NCBI GenBank assembly: GCA_050950645.1
Contig: JBMNHZ010000010.1
Coordinates: forward strand, 124,001 to 188,000
From: BRH-c25 sp012519325
GTDB lineage: Bacteria; Bacillota; Clostridia; Lutisporales; Lutisporaceae
Reading direction: 5' to 3'
Length of the DNA: 64,000 nucleotides
Both the position numbers and the translations under genes were made by a program. The stretch's first letter is position 1. Each line of letters begins with the position of its first letter. This document shows positions 1-8,410 of the stretch, in pieces. A model generated the notes under the pieces. It was not told the DNA's origin and searched no databases. It saw only the letters and a program-made list of their open reading frames with translations.

Positions 1-130
1 TTTCCGGTCCATAAGACGGCAGCCATGATACATTTTTGCCTTCAAGCAATCCGGCGTATGAAAGAATCTGCCCCATAGACAAAACTCCCTGTCCGCCAAA
101 ACCAGCGATTATAATCTGTTGTTCAGCCAT
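1..130 (-). CDS. 2-oxoacid:ferredoxin oxidoreductase gamma subunit, partial (N-terminus only)
   Basis: The first 43 residues are present; the gene runs off the left edge of the window. The start MAEQQIIIAGFGGQGVLSMG contains the glycine-rich GFGGQG motif typical of the gamma (POR_N-gamma) subunit of pyruvate/2-oxoacid:ferredoxin oxidoreductases. The start codon directly follows the stop of the beta subunit gene, and its ribosome binding site AAGGAGG lies inside the end of that gene, so translation is probably coupled. It is the last visible gene of the bcd-buk-ferredoxin-alpha-beta-gamma operon. The exact substrate class (branched-chain 2-oxoacids rather than 2-oxoglutarate or pyruvate) is inferred from the neighbouring amino acid dehydrogenase and butyrate kinase genes. 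Confidence 0.9.
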   Translation of the reverse strand, partial: MAEQQIIIAGFGGQGVLSMGQILSYAGLLEGKNVSWLPSYGPE

Positions 131-877
131 CTATTCCACCTCCTTGGGGCTCCGAATATTACCCAAAGGATAGTACGGAATCATATTATCCTTCAACCAC
201 CCAAGCGACTCTATCGGTGTCATTTTCCAGTTTGTGGGGCAGGTGGATAACACTTCAACCATTGAGAATCCAACTCCTGTTATTTGATTCTTAAAAGCCT
301 TTTTAATAGCAGACTTCGCTTTTCGAATATGAGCCGGGTCGTGAACGGATACTCTTTCAATAAAAGTCGCACTATCCAGTGTGGCTAACATTTCTGACAT
401 TCTTATCGGCAGTCCATGTTGAAACTTATCTCTGCCAAGGGGTGCAGTTGATGCTTTTTGTCCTTCCAGTGTGGTAGGGGCCATTTGACCGCCGGTCATT
501 CCATAGATGGCATTATTAACGAATATGACAGTTATTTTTTCTCCTCTCATTGCTGCATGAACAATCTCAGCAGTACCAATTGAAGCCAAATCTCCATCTC
601 CCTGATATGTAAACACTACACTATCAGGATGAACTCTCTTTATACCGGTAGCTACTGCAGGGGCTCTTCCATGTGCAGCTTGCTGAGCGTCACAATCAAT
701 ATAATCATAAATAAAGGTTGAGCATCCGACAGGTGCAACCATAGTAGACTTATCTAATATGTCTAATTCTTCTAATACCTCCCCAACTAATCTATGGACA
801 ATACCATGGGTACATCCGGGGCAATAGTGCATTGCTGCAGGGGTGAGTGCTTTTGTTCTATCGAATACTGTTTTCAT
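131..877 (-). CDS. 2-oxoacid:ferredoxin oxidoreductase beta subunit (TPP-binding)
   Basis: The 248-residue protein has the N-terminal CPGCTHG motif and a thiamine pyrophosphate binding segment GDGD...NN around residues 93-122 (YQGDGDLASIG, later VNNAIYGMTGG). Together with the alpha, gamma and ferredoxin-like subunits it should oxidatively decarboxylate a 2-oxoacid to acyl-CoA, passing electrons to ferredoxin. Its length fits the short beta subunits of the VOR/KOR type. The start overlaps the alpha stop by one base (TAATG), suggesting translational coupling. The clustering with leucine dehydrogenase and butyrate kinase favours a branched-chain 2-oxoacid (VOR-type) substrate; a 2-oxoglutarate (KOR) role cannot be excluded by sequence inspection. 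Confidence 0.92.
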   Translation of the reverse strand: MKTVFDRTKALTPAAMHYCPGCTHGIVHRLVGEVLEELDILDKSTMVAPVGCSTFIYDYIDCDAQQAAHGRAPAVATGIKRVHPDSVVFTYQGDGDLASIGTAEIVHAAMRGEKITVIFVNNAIYGMTGGQMAPTTLEGQKASTAPLGRDKFQHGLPIRMSEMLATLDSATFIERVSVHDPAHIRKAKSAIKKAFKNQITGVGFSMVEVLSTCPTNWKMTPIESLGWLKDNMIPYYPLGNIRSPKEVE

Positions 878-1941
878 TATATTTCACCCCCCAAAATTTT
901 TTTAACCTTTTCTACTATTTCTGTTTGGTCAGGAAGCATACCCCCTGTCCTTCCATAAAAATGAACAGGTTTCTTTCCATTTACACCTAGCTTAACATCC
1001 TCAATCATCTGCCCCAGACTCATTTCAACCGTTAAAAATGCTTTGGCTGAATCTGCGGCTTTTTCATAGGCTTCATATGGGAATGGCCAAAGTGTAATAG
1101 GTCTTATCATTCCGGCCTTTATTCCTTCCTTTTTTAATGCTTTTATGGCATTGCTTACTATCCTTGAAGTTGTTCCATAAGCTGTTAAAACTATATCTGC
1201 ATCATCTGCATATACGCTTTCAAATTTGGTTTCATTCTTCTTTATTTTTTCATACTTCATTTGTAATTTTAAATTGTGTTTTTCAAGATCTTCCGGTTGA
1301 ATGAATAGGGAACTAATCAATCTTTTTTTGCCGTATTTGTCCTTGATACCTGTAGTTGCCCAATCCTTCGGAGGTAATTCGCGCTTTTTCGGCTTCTTAA
1401 GTTCCACTGCCTCCATCATCTGTCCAAGGATGCCATCCCCTAAAATCATAACAGGATTGCGATATTGATCTGCTATATCAAATCCATCCATTACCAAATC
1501 ACACATTTCCTGAATGGAATTAGGTGCTAATACTATTAATCGATAGTCTCCATGTCCTCCTCCCTTTGTGGCTTGAAAATAGTCCGATTGAGCAGGTTGA
1601 ATTCCTCCTAATCCAGGTCCTCCCCTGACGATGTTCACGATTAAGCACGGCAGCTCTGCACCTGCAATATACGAAATTCCCTCCATTTTCAAACTGATTC
1701 CGGGACTTGAAGAAGAAGTCATTACACGCGCTCCGGCTCCCGCAGCTCCATAGACCATATTGATTGCTGCTACTTCGCTTTCTGCTTGCAGAAACACGCC
1801 TCCCACCTTTGGCAGCTCTCTTGACATGTATTCAGGCAGCTCACTCTGCGGAGTAATAGGATAACCAAAGAAATATCTGCATCCTGCCTTTATAGCTGCG
1901 GCACCTATTGCTTCATTTCCTTTCATTAAATCTCTAGCCAT
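877..1941 (-). CDS. 2-oxoacid:ferredoxin oxidoreductase alpha subunit
   Basis: The 354-residue protein begins MARDLMKGNEAIGAAAIKAG followed by FFGYPITPQSELPEYM, the usual N-terminal signature of the alpha subunit (pyrimidine-binding domain, POR_N), and continues with SSSSPGISLKMEG and the GGIQPAQSDYFQA segment. The C-terminal third resembles the transketolase C-terminal-like domain (TAYGTTSRIV, MIRPITLWPFP). With the beta, gamma and ferredoxin subunits it forms a CoA-acylating oxidoreductase acting in the cytoplasm. It is placed 17 bases after the ferredoxin gene and overlaps the beta gene by one base, so all are presumably one transcript. Automated pipelines often name this subunit VorB. Confidence 0.93.
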   Translation of the reverse strand: MARDLMKGNEAIGAAAIKAGCRYFFGYPITPQSELPEYMSRELPKVGGVFLQAESEVAAINMVYGAAGAGARVMTSSSSPGISLKMEGISYIAGAELPCLIVNIVRGGPGLGGIQPAQSDYFQATKGGGHGDYRLIVLAPNSIQEMCDLVMDGFDIADQYRNPVMILGDGILGQMMEAVELKKPKKRELPPKDWATTGIKDKYGKKRLISSLFIQPEDLEKHNLKLQMKYEKIKKNETKFESVYADDADIVLTAYGTTSRIVSNAIKALKKEGIKAGMIRPITLWPFPYEAYEKAADSAKAFLTVEMSLGQMIEDVKLGVNGKKPVHFYGRTGGMLPDQTEIVEKVKKILGGEI

Positions 1942-1958
1942 ATCAATTACCTCCTTTC

Positions 1959-2186
1959 TTAAATAAATTCCTGTTCAACTCTAATAGCGGTATCCGGACA
2001 CATAACAGCGCAATTTGCACATCCGATACACTTGTCAATTTCCATTACTGCAGCCGGATGATATCCTTTACTGTTAATTCTCTTAGTGTCCATTACCACT
2101 ATCTTAACCGGACAAACTCGAGTGCATAGCTCACACCCTTTGCATCTTCCTTCATCAAAGGTAACCCTGCCCTTAGCTTTTGCCAT
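1959..2186 (-). CDS. 2x[4Fe-4S] ferredoxin-type subunit of the 2-oxoacid oxidoreductase
   Basis: This 75-residue protein holds two complete CxxCxxCxxxCP-type clusters, CKGCELCTRVCP near the N-terminus and CIGCANCAVMCP near the C-terminus, enough for two [4Fe-4S] centres. It is the delta/ferredoxin subunit that relays electrons from the TPP-containing core to free ferredoxin. Its ATG overlaps the butyrate kinase stop by one base (TAATG). Its position ahead of alpha, beta and gamma is the normal order for VOR/KOR-type complexes. Confidence 0.92.
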   Translation of the reverse strand: MAKAKGRVTFDEGRCKGCELCTRVCPVKIVVMDTKRINSKGYHPAAVMEIDKCIGCANCAVMCPDTAIRVEQEFI

Positions 2187-3286
2187 TAAGTATCCCTCCT
2201 AATAAATGCCTTTCCATAATCTAAAGCCTCTTCTTCTCCTTTTAAGACTCTTAAGCCCCCTTCTGCCAACGCAAGCATTTCATCCTCACCAGGATATATC
2301 AGAACCTGTCCCAAAAATTCTACAGATGCTTTAATCCAGTCTGTGAATTGACTGTCATAAGCAATTCCTCCGGTTATTGCTATAGCATCAACCTCTCCCC
2401 TCAGCACTACTGATGCGGCACCAATTTCTTTTGACACTTGATAAGCCATTGCTTTATATATCAGCTCTGCTTTTTTATTGCCCTGTGCTATCATTTCGGA
2501 AACCTTGCGGGCATCGTTTGTATCCAAATAGGAAACAAGGCCTCCCCTTCCAACTATCCTTTTCCTAAGCTCTTGAAAAGAATAGGTGCCGGAAAAGCAA
2601 AGATCAATCAAGCTCCCTACAGGCAAGGATCCGGTTCTTTCCGGTGAAAAAGGCCCATCTCCATCCAAAGCATTATTAACGTCTATAACTCTTCCATTTT
2701 TATGGACACCGACCGAAATGCCTCCTCCAATATGTGCAACAATAAGATTAGCTTCTTCATATGATTTGCCTATTTCCTTTGCTGCCTTACGCGCTATAGC
2801 CTTTTGATTCAAAGCATGGAAAAAAATTTGTTTTTCGATTCCCTGCAGACCAGTAACTTTGGCAATTTCCTCAACCTCATCCACCACTGGGGGGTCAACA
2901 ACAAAGGCTGGAATATCTGATTGCCTTGCAATAGAATATGCCAAAATGCCCCCCAAATTGCTGGCATGCTGGCCTCTTTCGGATTTAATCAATTCTTCAA
3001 GCATTACTTCGTTAACTTTATATGTGCCGCCGCGAAGCGGTTTTAATAAGCCTCCCCTTCCAATTACTGCCGACAGCTGTTTTATGCTAAATCCATTGTC
3101 ATTTAGAATCTTCAATATTAATTCTTTTCTATAAGAAAACTGATCTATGATACTTTTGAAAGAGGAAATTTCTAAGGATGAATGTCTGATTACTTCATTG
3201 AGAACTGGCTTTTCATTATCATACAAAGCAATTTTAGTAGAAGTAGAACCCGGGTTTATTATTAACAACAGGAAATTTCTTTGCAT
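2186..3286 (-). CDS. buk: Butyrate (branched-chain carboxylate) kinase
   Basis: The 366-residue protein is an acetokinase-family enzyme: NPGSTSTKIALYD near the N-terminus, the phosphate-binding AHIGGGISVGVHKNG, and the C-terminal ITGGIAYDS. It converts acyl phosphate and ADP to the free acid and ATP. Between a leucine dehydrogenase and a 2-oxoacid:ferredoxin oxidoreductase, the likely physiological acyl groups are isobutyryl, isovaleryl and 2-methylbutyryl, giving ATP from branched-chain amino acid oxidation. A GGGGGG ribosome binding site lies 7 bases before the ATG. The partner phosphotransbutyrylase (ptb), usually adjacent, is absent from this window and may lie left of the edge or elsewhere. 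Confidence 0.94.
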   Translation of the reverse strand: MQRNFLLLIINPGSTSTKIALYDNEKPVLNEVIRHSSLEISSFKSIIDQFSYRKELILKILNDNGFSIKQLSAVIGRGGLLKPLRGGTYKVNEVMLEELIKSERGQHASNLGGILAYSIARQSDIPAFVVDPPVVDEVEEIAKVTGLQGIEKQIFFHALNQKAIARKAAKEIGKSYEEANLIVAHIGGGISVGVHKNGRVIDVNNALDGDGPFSPERTGSLPVGSLIDLCFSGTYSFQELRKRIVGRGGLVSYLDTNDARKVSEMIAQGNKKAELIYKAMAYQVSKEIGAASVVLRGEVDAIAITGGIAYDSQFTDWIKASVEFLGQVLIYPGEDEMLALAEGGLRVLKGEEEALDYGKAFIRRDT

Positions 3287-3333
3287 AGCTTAACCCCCCA
3301 TGTATATCTGAAGTTCCGATGACTGAAAAGCAA

Positions 3334-4392
3334 TTATTTATTTAAAATTTTGGTTATCTTAAAAATTCTTTCAATTCTTTCTTCAGCCATCCTGTCTGCT
3401 GCTTTATAAGTCGGTATGCCATCTCGTTTTGCTATTTCAAAAACTTTCTTAACATTGTCATATACCCCGGCAGCTCTGGACATCGCTCTTTCAACGTTAT
3501 AACCCTTCATTTCCTCATATACATTCATAACACCGGCTCCGTTAATGACAAAGTCAGGAGCATATATTATACCTTTTTTCTCCAGCATATCTCCGTGCTT
3601 GTTTTCTGCAAGCTGATTATTGGCGGAACCTGCTACAACCTTACATTTCAACTGTTGGATGGTAAAATCATTAATTACTGCACCCATTGCACATGGTGCA
3701 AAAATATCGCACTTTACTCCATATATTTCTTCAGGCGCAACACTTGCAGCTCCAAAATCCTGGACAGCTCTATCTATATTTGCCTTCCTGATATCTGTTA
3801 CAATCAGTTCAGCTCCTGCTTCACACAAATGCTTGCACACATTATAGCCAACTGCTCCAACTCCTTGAACTGCAACAATTTTGCCTGCTAAATCCATAGT
3901 TCCAAAGGCTTCCTCAACTGATGCCAGTATACCTTTGAATACCCCGAATGCGGTAACAGGCGACGGGTTTCCGCTTTTCCCTTCCAACCCTACAACGTAA
4001 TCCGTTTCATCGTTTATGAACCCCATATCTTTAGTTGTAGTATTCATATCTTCACCAGTGATATAACGGCCGCCCAGGCCTTCTATATACCTTCCGAATG
4101 CTCTGAATAGCTCTTCACTTTTTATCTTTTCGGGATTACCCATTATAACCGTTTTGCCTCCCCCGAGATTCAACCCTGCAACAGCATTTTTATAAGTCAT
4201 CCCTCTGGACAATCTTAGTACGTCTATTAAAGCCTCTTCTTCAGTCTCATAGTCCCATATCCTGGTGCCACCGAGGGCGGGTCCTAATGTGGTGTCGTGA
4301 ATACCGATTATAGCCTTCAATCCCGAAGTTCCGTCATAACAAAAAATTATCTGTTCATGACCATACTTCTCCATGTAATCAAATATCTTCAT
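3334..4392 (-). CDS. bcd: Leucine/valine (branched-chain amino acid) dehydrogenase
   Basis: The 352-residue Glu/Leu/Phe/Val dehydrogenase deaminates branched-chain amino acids to 2-oxoacids with NAD. Visible landmarks are the catalytic-region segment GLNLGGGKTVI, the dimerisation-domain start MKIFDYMEKYGHEQI and the Rossmann motif VAVQGVGAVGYNVC. I chose the ATG at 4392 because GGAGG lies 7 bases before it; an upstream in-frame ATG at 4413 would contain that ribosome binding site. It is the first gene of the catabolic operon and lies about 85 bases downstream of a sigma-54 type promoter. Bacillus carries the same gene next to buk and a sigma-54 activator in its bkd operon. Confidence 0.93.
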   Translation of the reverse strand: MKIFDYMEKYGHEQIIFCYDGTSGLKAIIGIHDTTLGPALGGTRIWDYETEEEALIDVLRLSRGMTYKNAVAGLNLGGGKTVIMGNPEKIKSEELFRAFGRYIEGLGGRYITGEDMNTTTKDMGFINDETDYVVGLEGKSGNPSPVTAFGVFKGILASVEEAFGTMDLAGKIVAVQGVGAVGYNVCKHLCEAGAELIVTDIRKANIDRAVQDFGAASVAPEEIYGVKCDIFAPCAMGAVINDFTIQQLKCKVVAGSANNQLAENKHGDMLEKKGIIYAPDFVINGAGVMNVYEEMKGYNVERAMSRAAGVYDNVKKVFEIAKRDGIPTYKAADRMAEERIERIFKITKILNK

Positions 4393-4488
4393 TCCTAATC
4401 CTCCTTTTTTCATTAGCAGTTAGATCAGCAGCCTTAACCCTTTGATTTTCTCTTTGCCTTACAGTTTCAAACATCAAGTAATATATAT

Positions 4489-4504
4489 TGCATGTCTTAT
4501 GCCA
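4489..4504 (-). promoter_or_regulatory. Sigma-54 (-24/-12) promoter of the bcd-buk-oxidoreductase operon
   Basis: On the minus strand the sequence reads TGGCATAAGACATGCA. It matches TGGCAC-N5-TTGCW with the invariant GG and GC at the correct 10-base separation and only two off-consensus bases in the core elements (T for C at the end of the -24 box, A for T at the start of the -12 box). Predicted transcription start is near 4478, about 85 bases before the bcd ATG. The gene immediately upstream encodes a sigma-54 activator with the GAFTGA motif, so both halves of the regulatory circuit are present. I saw no convincing upstream activator palindrome. Confidence 0.82.
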
Positions 4505-4611
4505 AGGATTGTTATACATTTAACATAATGAGTATTAGGCATTATCCCTGACTGTGCTCGTTTAAGAGTTTTTAACTATTTTTGATGAATTCTATATGAG
4601 CAAAATATTTA

Positions 4612-4649
4612 AAAATAAAAAAAATGAGCTTTGAAAACAAGCTCATTTT
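4612..4649 (-). terminator. Rho-independent terminator of the sigma-54 activator gene
   Basis: An 11-bp perfect stem (4621-4631 with 4639-4649, AAAATGAGCTT) has a 7-base loop. On the minus strand it is followed by an uninterrupted run of T residues. It separates the regulator transcript from the sigma-54 promoter just downstream. Confidence 0.85.
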
Positions 4650-4722
4650 AATAAATTAATTGAAAATTTTTTCATGAAATTTTTTTCAATCTCATTAATA
4701 TTTTGAATATTCTTTCATACTT

Positions 4723-6438
4723 CTACATTAACTGATATTTTTTTAGCTTATAGTATAAGTTTCTAACAGTAATATTCAATTCATTAGCTGTTTTTGTCTT
4801 ATTCATATTGTTTTTAATCAATAAATATAGTATATACTTCTTTTCACTTTCTTCTAAATGCTTTTTGAGAGATACATCTCTGTTATAATCATCTGCATAG
4901 CTTTTTGTGTCAATTAAATTTTTATTGGTTGAATATAAATCCGGAATATGGTGGGAATCTATAATCCTTTCACCTGTGCCCATATTAATAATTGCTCTGC
5001 CGATTATATTTTCTAATTCCCTGACATTACCCGGCCAATGGTATTCGGATAAAACCTGTATGGCTTCGATAGAAATATCACTGACATTACGACCGTATTC
5101 TTGATTGCACTTTCTTATGAGATAATTGCATAAAAGATAAATATCACTTTTTCTTTCCGATAAACTAGGAATATTTATTGGGAAAACCGTTAGCCTATAA
5201 TACAAATCCTTTCGAAATCTTTTTTCTTCTACTGCCTTTTCCAAGTCAATATTTGTAGCCGCTATAATTCTTACGTCAACTTCTATCGGTTGATTTCCCC
5301 CAACAGGTATTATTTCCTTCTCTTGAATAACCCTTAATATTCTAGCCTGAGTTTCCAGTGAAATTTCTCCTATCTCATCCAAAAAAATTGTTCCCTTGTT
5401 GGCCTTCTCAAATAATCCCTGCCTTCCGCCCTTAATTGCTCCCGTAAAAGCACCCTCAACGTATCCAAACAACTCACTGTTAATAAGGCTTTCTTCAAGA
5501 GCAGCACAATTTACCTTTATAAACTGATTAGTTCTTCTGCTGCTTCTGTTATGAATTGCATGAGCAAATAATTCCTTGCCTGTTCCGCTTTCGCCTCTCA
5601 GCAGCACTGTAACCGGAGTATCTGCAGCCTTTTTTGCTTTTTCTACAGCTCTTAGAATTGACGAATGCTCTCCTATTATATCTTCAAAAGTATATTTTGC
5701 CTCCAGCTTTCTTATAATCTGTTTTGCCTGCTCCAATTCTCTGGTAAGCTCGCGTATGCTTGTGATATCATGTGCAATTCCAACACTCCCCTTCAGCTTG
5801 CCTTCAATAAATATGGGAGCAATATCCACTATTACTTGTTTTCTGTTTGGAAGAACTTTTAATAAAGCTCCCTTGACAGGTTTTTGGGTTTTCAGGACCT
5901 GCATATGTATGCTTTCGCCTTCTGCAATATCTACTGTAGCAGGCTTACCAATAATATCTTTCTCTGTCATCCCTACCACTCTTGTATAAGCAGGATTAAT
6001 ATATATACCGATACCATTTTCATCTACAACAGATATGGCATCCTGCGTGGAGTCAAGAATGGATTTTAGCAGATGTGTGTATTCTTCCAAGCTGGTAAGC
6101 TGGCTGCTCATTTTTTTAATCTGTGTAATATCTCTAAAGACAGCATATGCTCCGACAACCTTTCCCTCCCGGTCAAGTAAAGGCATCCTGCTCGTTATGG
6201 TTTTGATATCTTTTATTTGCTGTGTTTTATTTAATTCTTTTTTACCTGTCTCAAGGATTATAGGGAGTCTGGTATTGGGGATGATGCTATCTATTGGTTT
6301 TCCAATAACATCCTCAATTGAAATATCCACTAATTTTTCTGCAGCTTTATTAAAAAGTACAATATAGGCGTTTTCATTTACAGCAATTATTGCTTCATTT
6401 ATGTTATCAATAATCTGGGTCAATTTGAAAACATCCAT
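4723..6438 (-). CDS. PAS-domain sigma-54-dependent transcriptional activator (BkdR-like)
   Basis: About 571 residues. Two PAS sensor domains occupy roughly residues 7-110 and 120-235, followed by a short coiled linker, a sigma-54 AAA+ domain and a C-terminal Fis-type helix-turn-helix (KTKTANELNITVRNLYYKLK). The AAA+ domain shows Walker A GESGTGKE, the sigma-54 contact loop GAFTGA, and Walker B GTIFLDEIGEI. The activator probably senses a small metabolite through PAS and drives the adjacent -24/-12 promoter of the branched-chain amino acid operon, as BkdR does in Bacillus. The ATG at 6438 is preferred because an AAAGG box lies 9 bases ahead; an ATG three codons earlier has no spacing from that box. 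No receiver domain is present, so it is not a classical response regulator. Confidence 0.92.
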   Translation of the reverse strand: MDVFKLTQIIDNINEAIIAVNENAYIVLFNKAAEKLVDISIEDVIGKPIDSIIPNTRLPIILETGKKELNKTQQIKDIKTITSRMPLLDREGKVVGAYAVFRDITQIKKMSSQLTSLEEYTHLLKSILDSTQDAISVVDENGIGIYINPAYTRVVGMTEKDIIGKPATVDIAEGESIHMQVLKTQKPVKGALLKVLPNRKQVIVDIAPIFIEGKLKGSVGIAHDITSIRELTRELEQAKQIIRKLEAKYTFEDIIGEHSSILRAVEKAKKAADTPVTVLLRGESGTGKELFAHAIHNRSSRRTNQFIKVNCAALEESLINSELFGYVEGAFTGAIKGGRQGLFEKANKGTIFLDEIGEISLETQARILRVIQEKEIIPVGGNQPIEVDVRIIAATNIDLEKAVEEKRFRKDLYYRLTVFPINIPSLSERKSDIYLLCNYLIRKCNQEYGRNVSDISIEAIQVLSEYHWPGNVRELENIIGRAIINMGTGERIIDSHHIPDLYSTNKNLIDTKSYADDYNRDVSLKKHLEESEKKYILYLLIKNNMNKTKTANELNITVRNLYYKLKKYQLM

Positions 6439-6584
6439 CGAATTCATCCTTTCCAGCCTATTCTAAAGTATCATAAGAAGTATAAAATTATCGAAAAATT
6501 CGAAATAAACTATTTATTATGACTATATATACTAATTATATACTAAAATTATCAAATATGGTAACTTAAAAATGGCTAAGATAA

Positions 6585-6620
6585 AAGGTACTGCCCTCTT
6601 AAAATAAGTGACAGTACCTT
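6585..6620 (-). terminator. Terminator of the diguanylate cyclase gene
   Basis: The 9-bp stem AAGGTACTG/CAGTACCTT carries an inner partly paired region. On the minus strand it is followed by TTTTATCTT. It begins about ten bases after the stop codon of the upstream gene on this strand. Confidence 0.65.
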
Positions 6621-6629
6621 GCTTGCATG

Positions 6630-8183
6630 CTATTCTGCAGCCACGACGCAATTTCGCCCTTTGGCTTTTGCCTTGTACAATGCATCATCTGCCTGTTTTA
6701 AAATATTTTCAATATTGCTGTTGTTACCAATGTCATCATAGGTTGCTGCTACTCCAATGCTTACAGTAAAATTAATTTCCTGTTTTTCGTAAATCACTTT
6801 TTTCCTTGATACAGTCTCCCGAAACTTCTCTGCAGCCTTTTTTGCATCATTCAAAGATGTATTCTTTAATAATACAGCAAATTCTTCCCCTCCTAAGCGC
6901 CCGGCAATATCGGTTTTTCGAAAACTAGTCATTATTAGATTTCCCATTTCACGAATTACTTCATCCCCTGCCGCATGTCCAAAGGTATCGTTAATGGTTT
7001 TGAAAAAATCTATATCCATCATCAACAAAGATAATTCCTCTTTACGTCTTTTGGCCCACGAATATTTCCTCTGAGCCAGCTTCATAAACTCTGTCCGATT
7101 ATAAAGGCCGCTCAAGGAATCTGTAGTAGCTAAAATAGTTAATCTTTCCTGAACCATTTTCTTTTCTGTAATATCCCGTATAGATTTAAGCATCCCCATT
7201 TTTCTATCATGAGGATTAACCAACGGCACTGCGCCTATTTCAAAATAGCGCTCTTCCCCACCAATCACCAAAGAAAACTCCCGGGTAGTCTCGCTCTTAA
7301 AAATCTCCAGCAGCTCCGGTTCCCGATTAAGCAAATGCTCTATAGGATAATTATCTAATGAAATGTTTAATTCTTTAAAAAAATCTTTAGCCGCCTTGTT
7401 GTAATCTATCAGCCTTAGCCCTGATTCCAATATCATCATGCCATCAAGGCTGTTTTCAAAAATTGTATCTCGAGCAAGGGTCTTTATTTCTAAAAAATCA
7501 TATTTTATAATGCCATAACCAATAATAAGCATAGAAATTGGCATTATTAAAGCCGTATAATCAATGCAATACTTCTTAAAAGCAAAAATAATCAGCATGA
7601 TTCCGATAAGAGGAAGCAGAGAAGCAAAAAAGAAAACCAAAAATTGCTGTTTGGTGCAGCTGGCACGTTTTTTTTGATATCCAAAATAATAGACAATAAT
7701 GCTCAGAAGCAAACACAGTACGGTATAGAAAATATTAACATAATACCAATAGCCTCTTTCCATGTACAAGGTATGATATCCCGCAAACTGTTTTACCTCC
7801 CAATTTATATAGAATAGATGGTGCCAGGGATTGGTTAGTCGCATGAGAAAAGTAATTGCAGGCACAAAAAAGAATAATACCGTCATCCGCTTATTTAGTT
7901 TATAGATGGTTTTGGTATAAAGGAAAGCCACCGTCATCCATAGTACAGAAATAAAGGGTAATCCAAGATATTGAATTTGATTCCAAAAGATCAGTTCTTG
8001 CAGATTGCTATTGTTGAGAATCATTAAATAGCCAAACAAATAAACACTGATACAAAAAGCCAAAGCAGAGAATGCCTTCCGGTAGCTAATTCTACCCTTT
8101 GAAAAAAAGTAGGCGGCAAGAAACTGAGTAAATATAACTGTAGCGAATAGATAAAAACTAAGTAATAATTTCACGGAAAACAC
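6630..8183 (-). CDS. Membrane-bound PAS-GGDEF diguanylate cyclase
   Basis: 517 residues. The N-terminal ~220 residues contain about seven hydrophobic segments and resemble the 7TM sensor region found in some histidine kinases. A PAS domain follows (about 225-345), then a C-terminal GGDEF domain. The active site motif is GGEEF (GRLGGEEFAVLL) and the inhibitory I-site RxxD (RKTD) lies exactly five residues before it, so an active, product-inhibited cyclase making c-di-GMP is expected. The gene is monocistronic, with hairpins on both sides. No EAL or PilZ protein is encoded in this window, so its output is unknown. Confidence 0.9.
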   Translation of the reverse strand: MFSVKLLLSFYLFATVIFTQFLAAYFFSKGRISYRKAFSALAFCISVYLFGYLMILNNSNLQELIFWNQIQYLGLPFISVLWMTVAFLYTKTIYKLNKRMTVLFFFVPAITFLMRLTNPWHHLFYINWEVKQFAGYHTLYMERGYWYYVNIFYTVLCLLLSIIVYYFGYQKKRASCTKQQFLVFFFASLLPLIGIMLIIFAFKKYCIDYTALIMPISMLIIGYGIIKYDFLEIKTLARDTIFENSLDGMMILESGLRLIDYNKAAKDFFKELNISLDNYPIEHLLNREPELLEIFKSETTREFSLVIGGEERYFEIGAVPLVNPHDRKMGMLKSIRDITEKKMVQERLTILATTDSLSGLYNRTEFMKLAQRKYSWAKRRKEELSLLMMDIDFFKTINDTFGHAAGDEVIREMGNLIMTSFRKTDIAGRLGGEEFAVLLKNTSLNDAKKAAEKFRETVSRKKVIYEKQEINFTVSIGVAATYDDIGNNSNIENILKQADDALYKAKAKGRNCVVAAE

Positions 8184-8335
8184 CTCAGTATAAGTTCGTA
8201 TCCCAGGTTATATTTTATTTACTTACCATAAATAATGATATTCAGGATCATATCTTAATGTACGATTTCCTACTAATGTCCATAATAACATACTTTTTCA
8301 GTACTAGCCATTACTTGTTAGTTTTAAATAACGAG

Positions 8336-8386
8336 AAAAAGCAGGGCATCATCTCTTAGAATCACTAAGAGACAACGCCTTGCTTT
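8336..8386 (-). terminator. Terminator downstream of ppdK
   Basis: A two-part hairpin: outer arms AAAGCAGGGC (8338-8347) and GCCTTGCTTT (8377-8386) pair with one mismatch, and inner arms TCTCTTAG (8352-8359) and CTAAGAGA (8365-8372) pair perfectly. The minus strand continues into a short T-rich run. It lies about 25 bases past the ppdK stop. Confidence 0.75.
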
Positions 8387-8410
8387 ATTTTTTGTCATTT
8401 CAAATGCTTT

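Noticed and set aside
2438..3134. Several plus-strand frames over buk
   Set aside because: They are antisense shadows of a well-conserved gene, with composition typical of reversed coding sequence.
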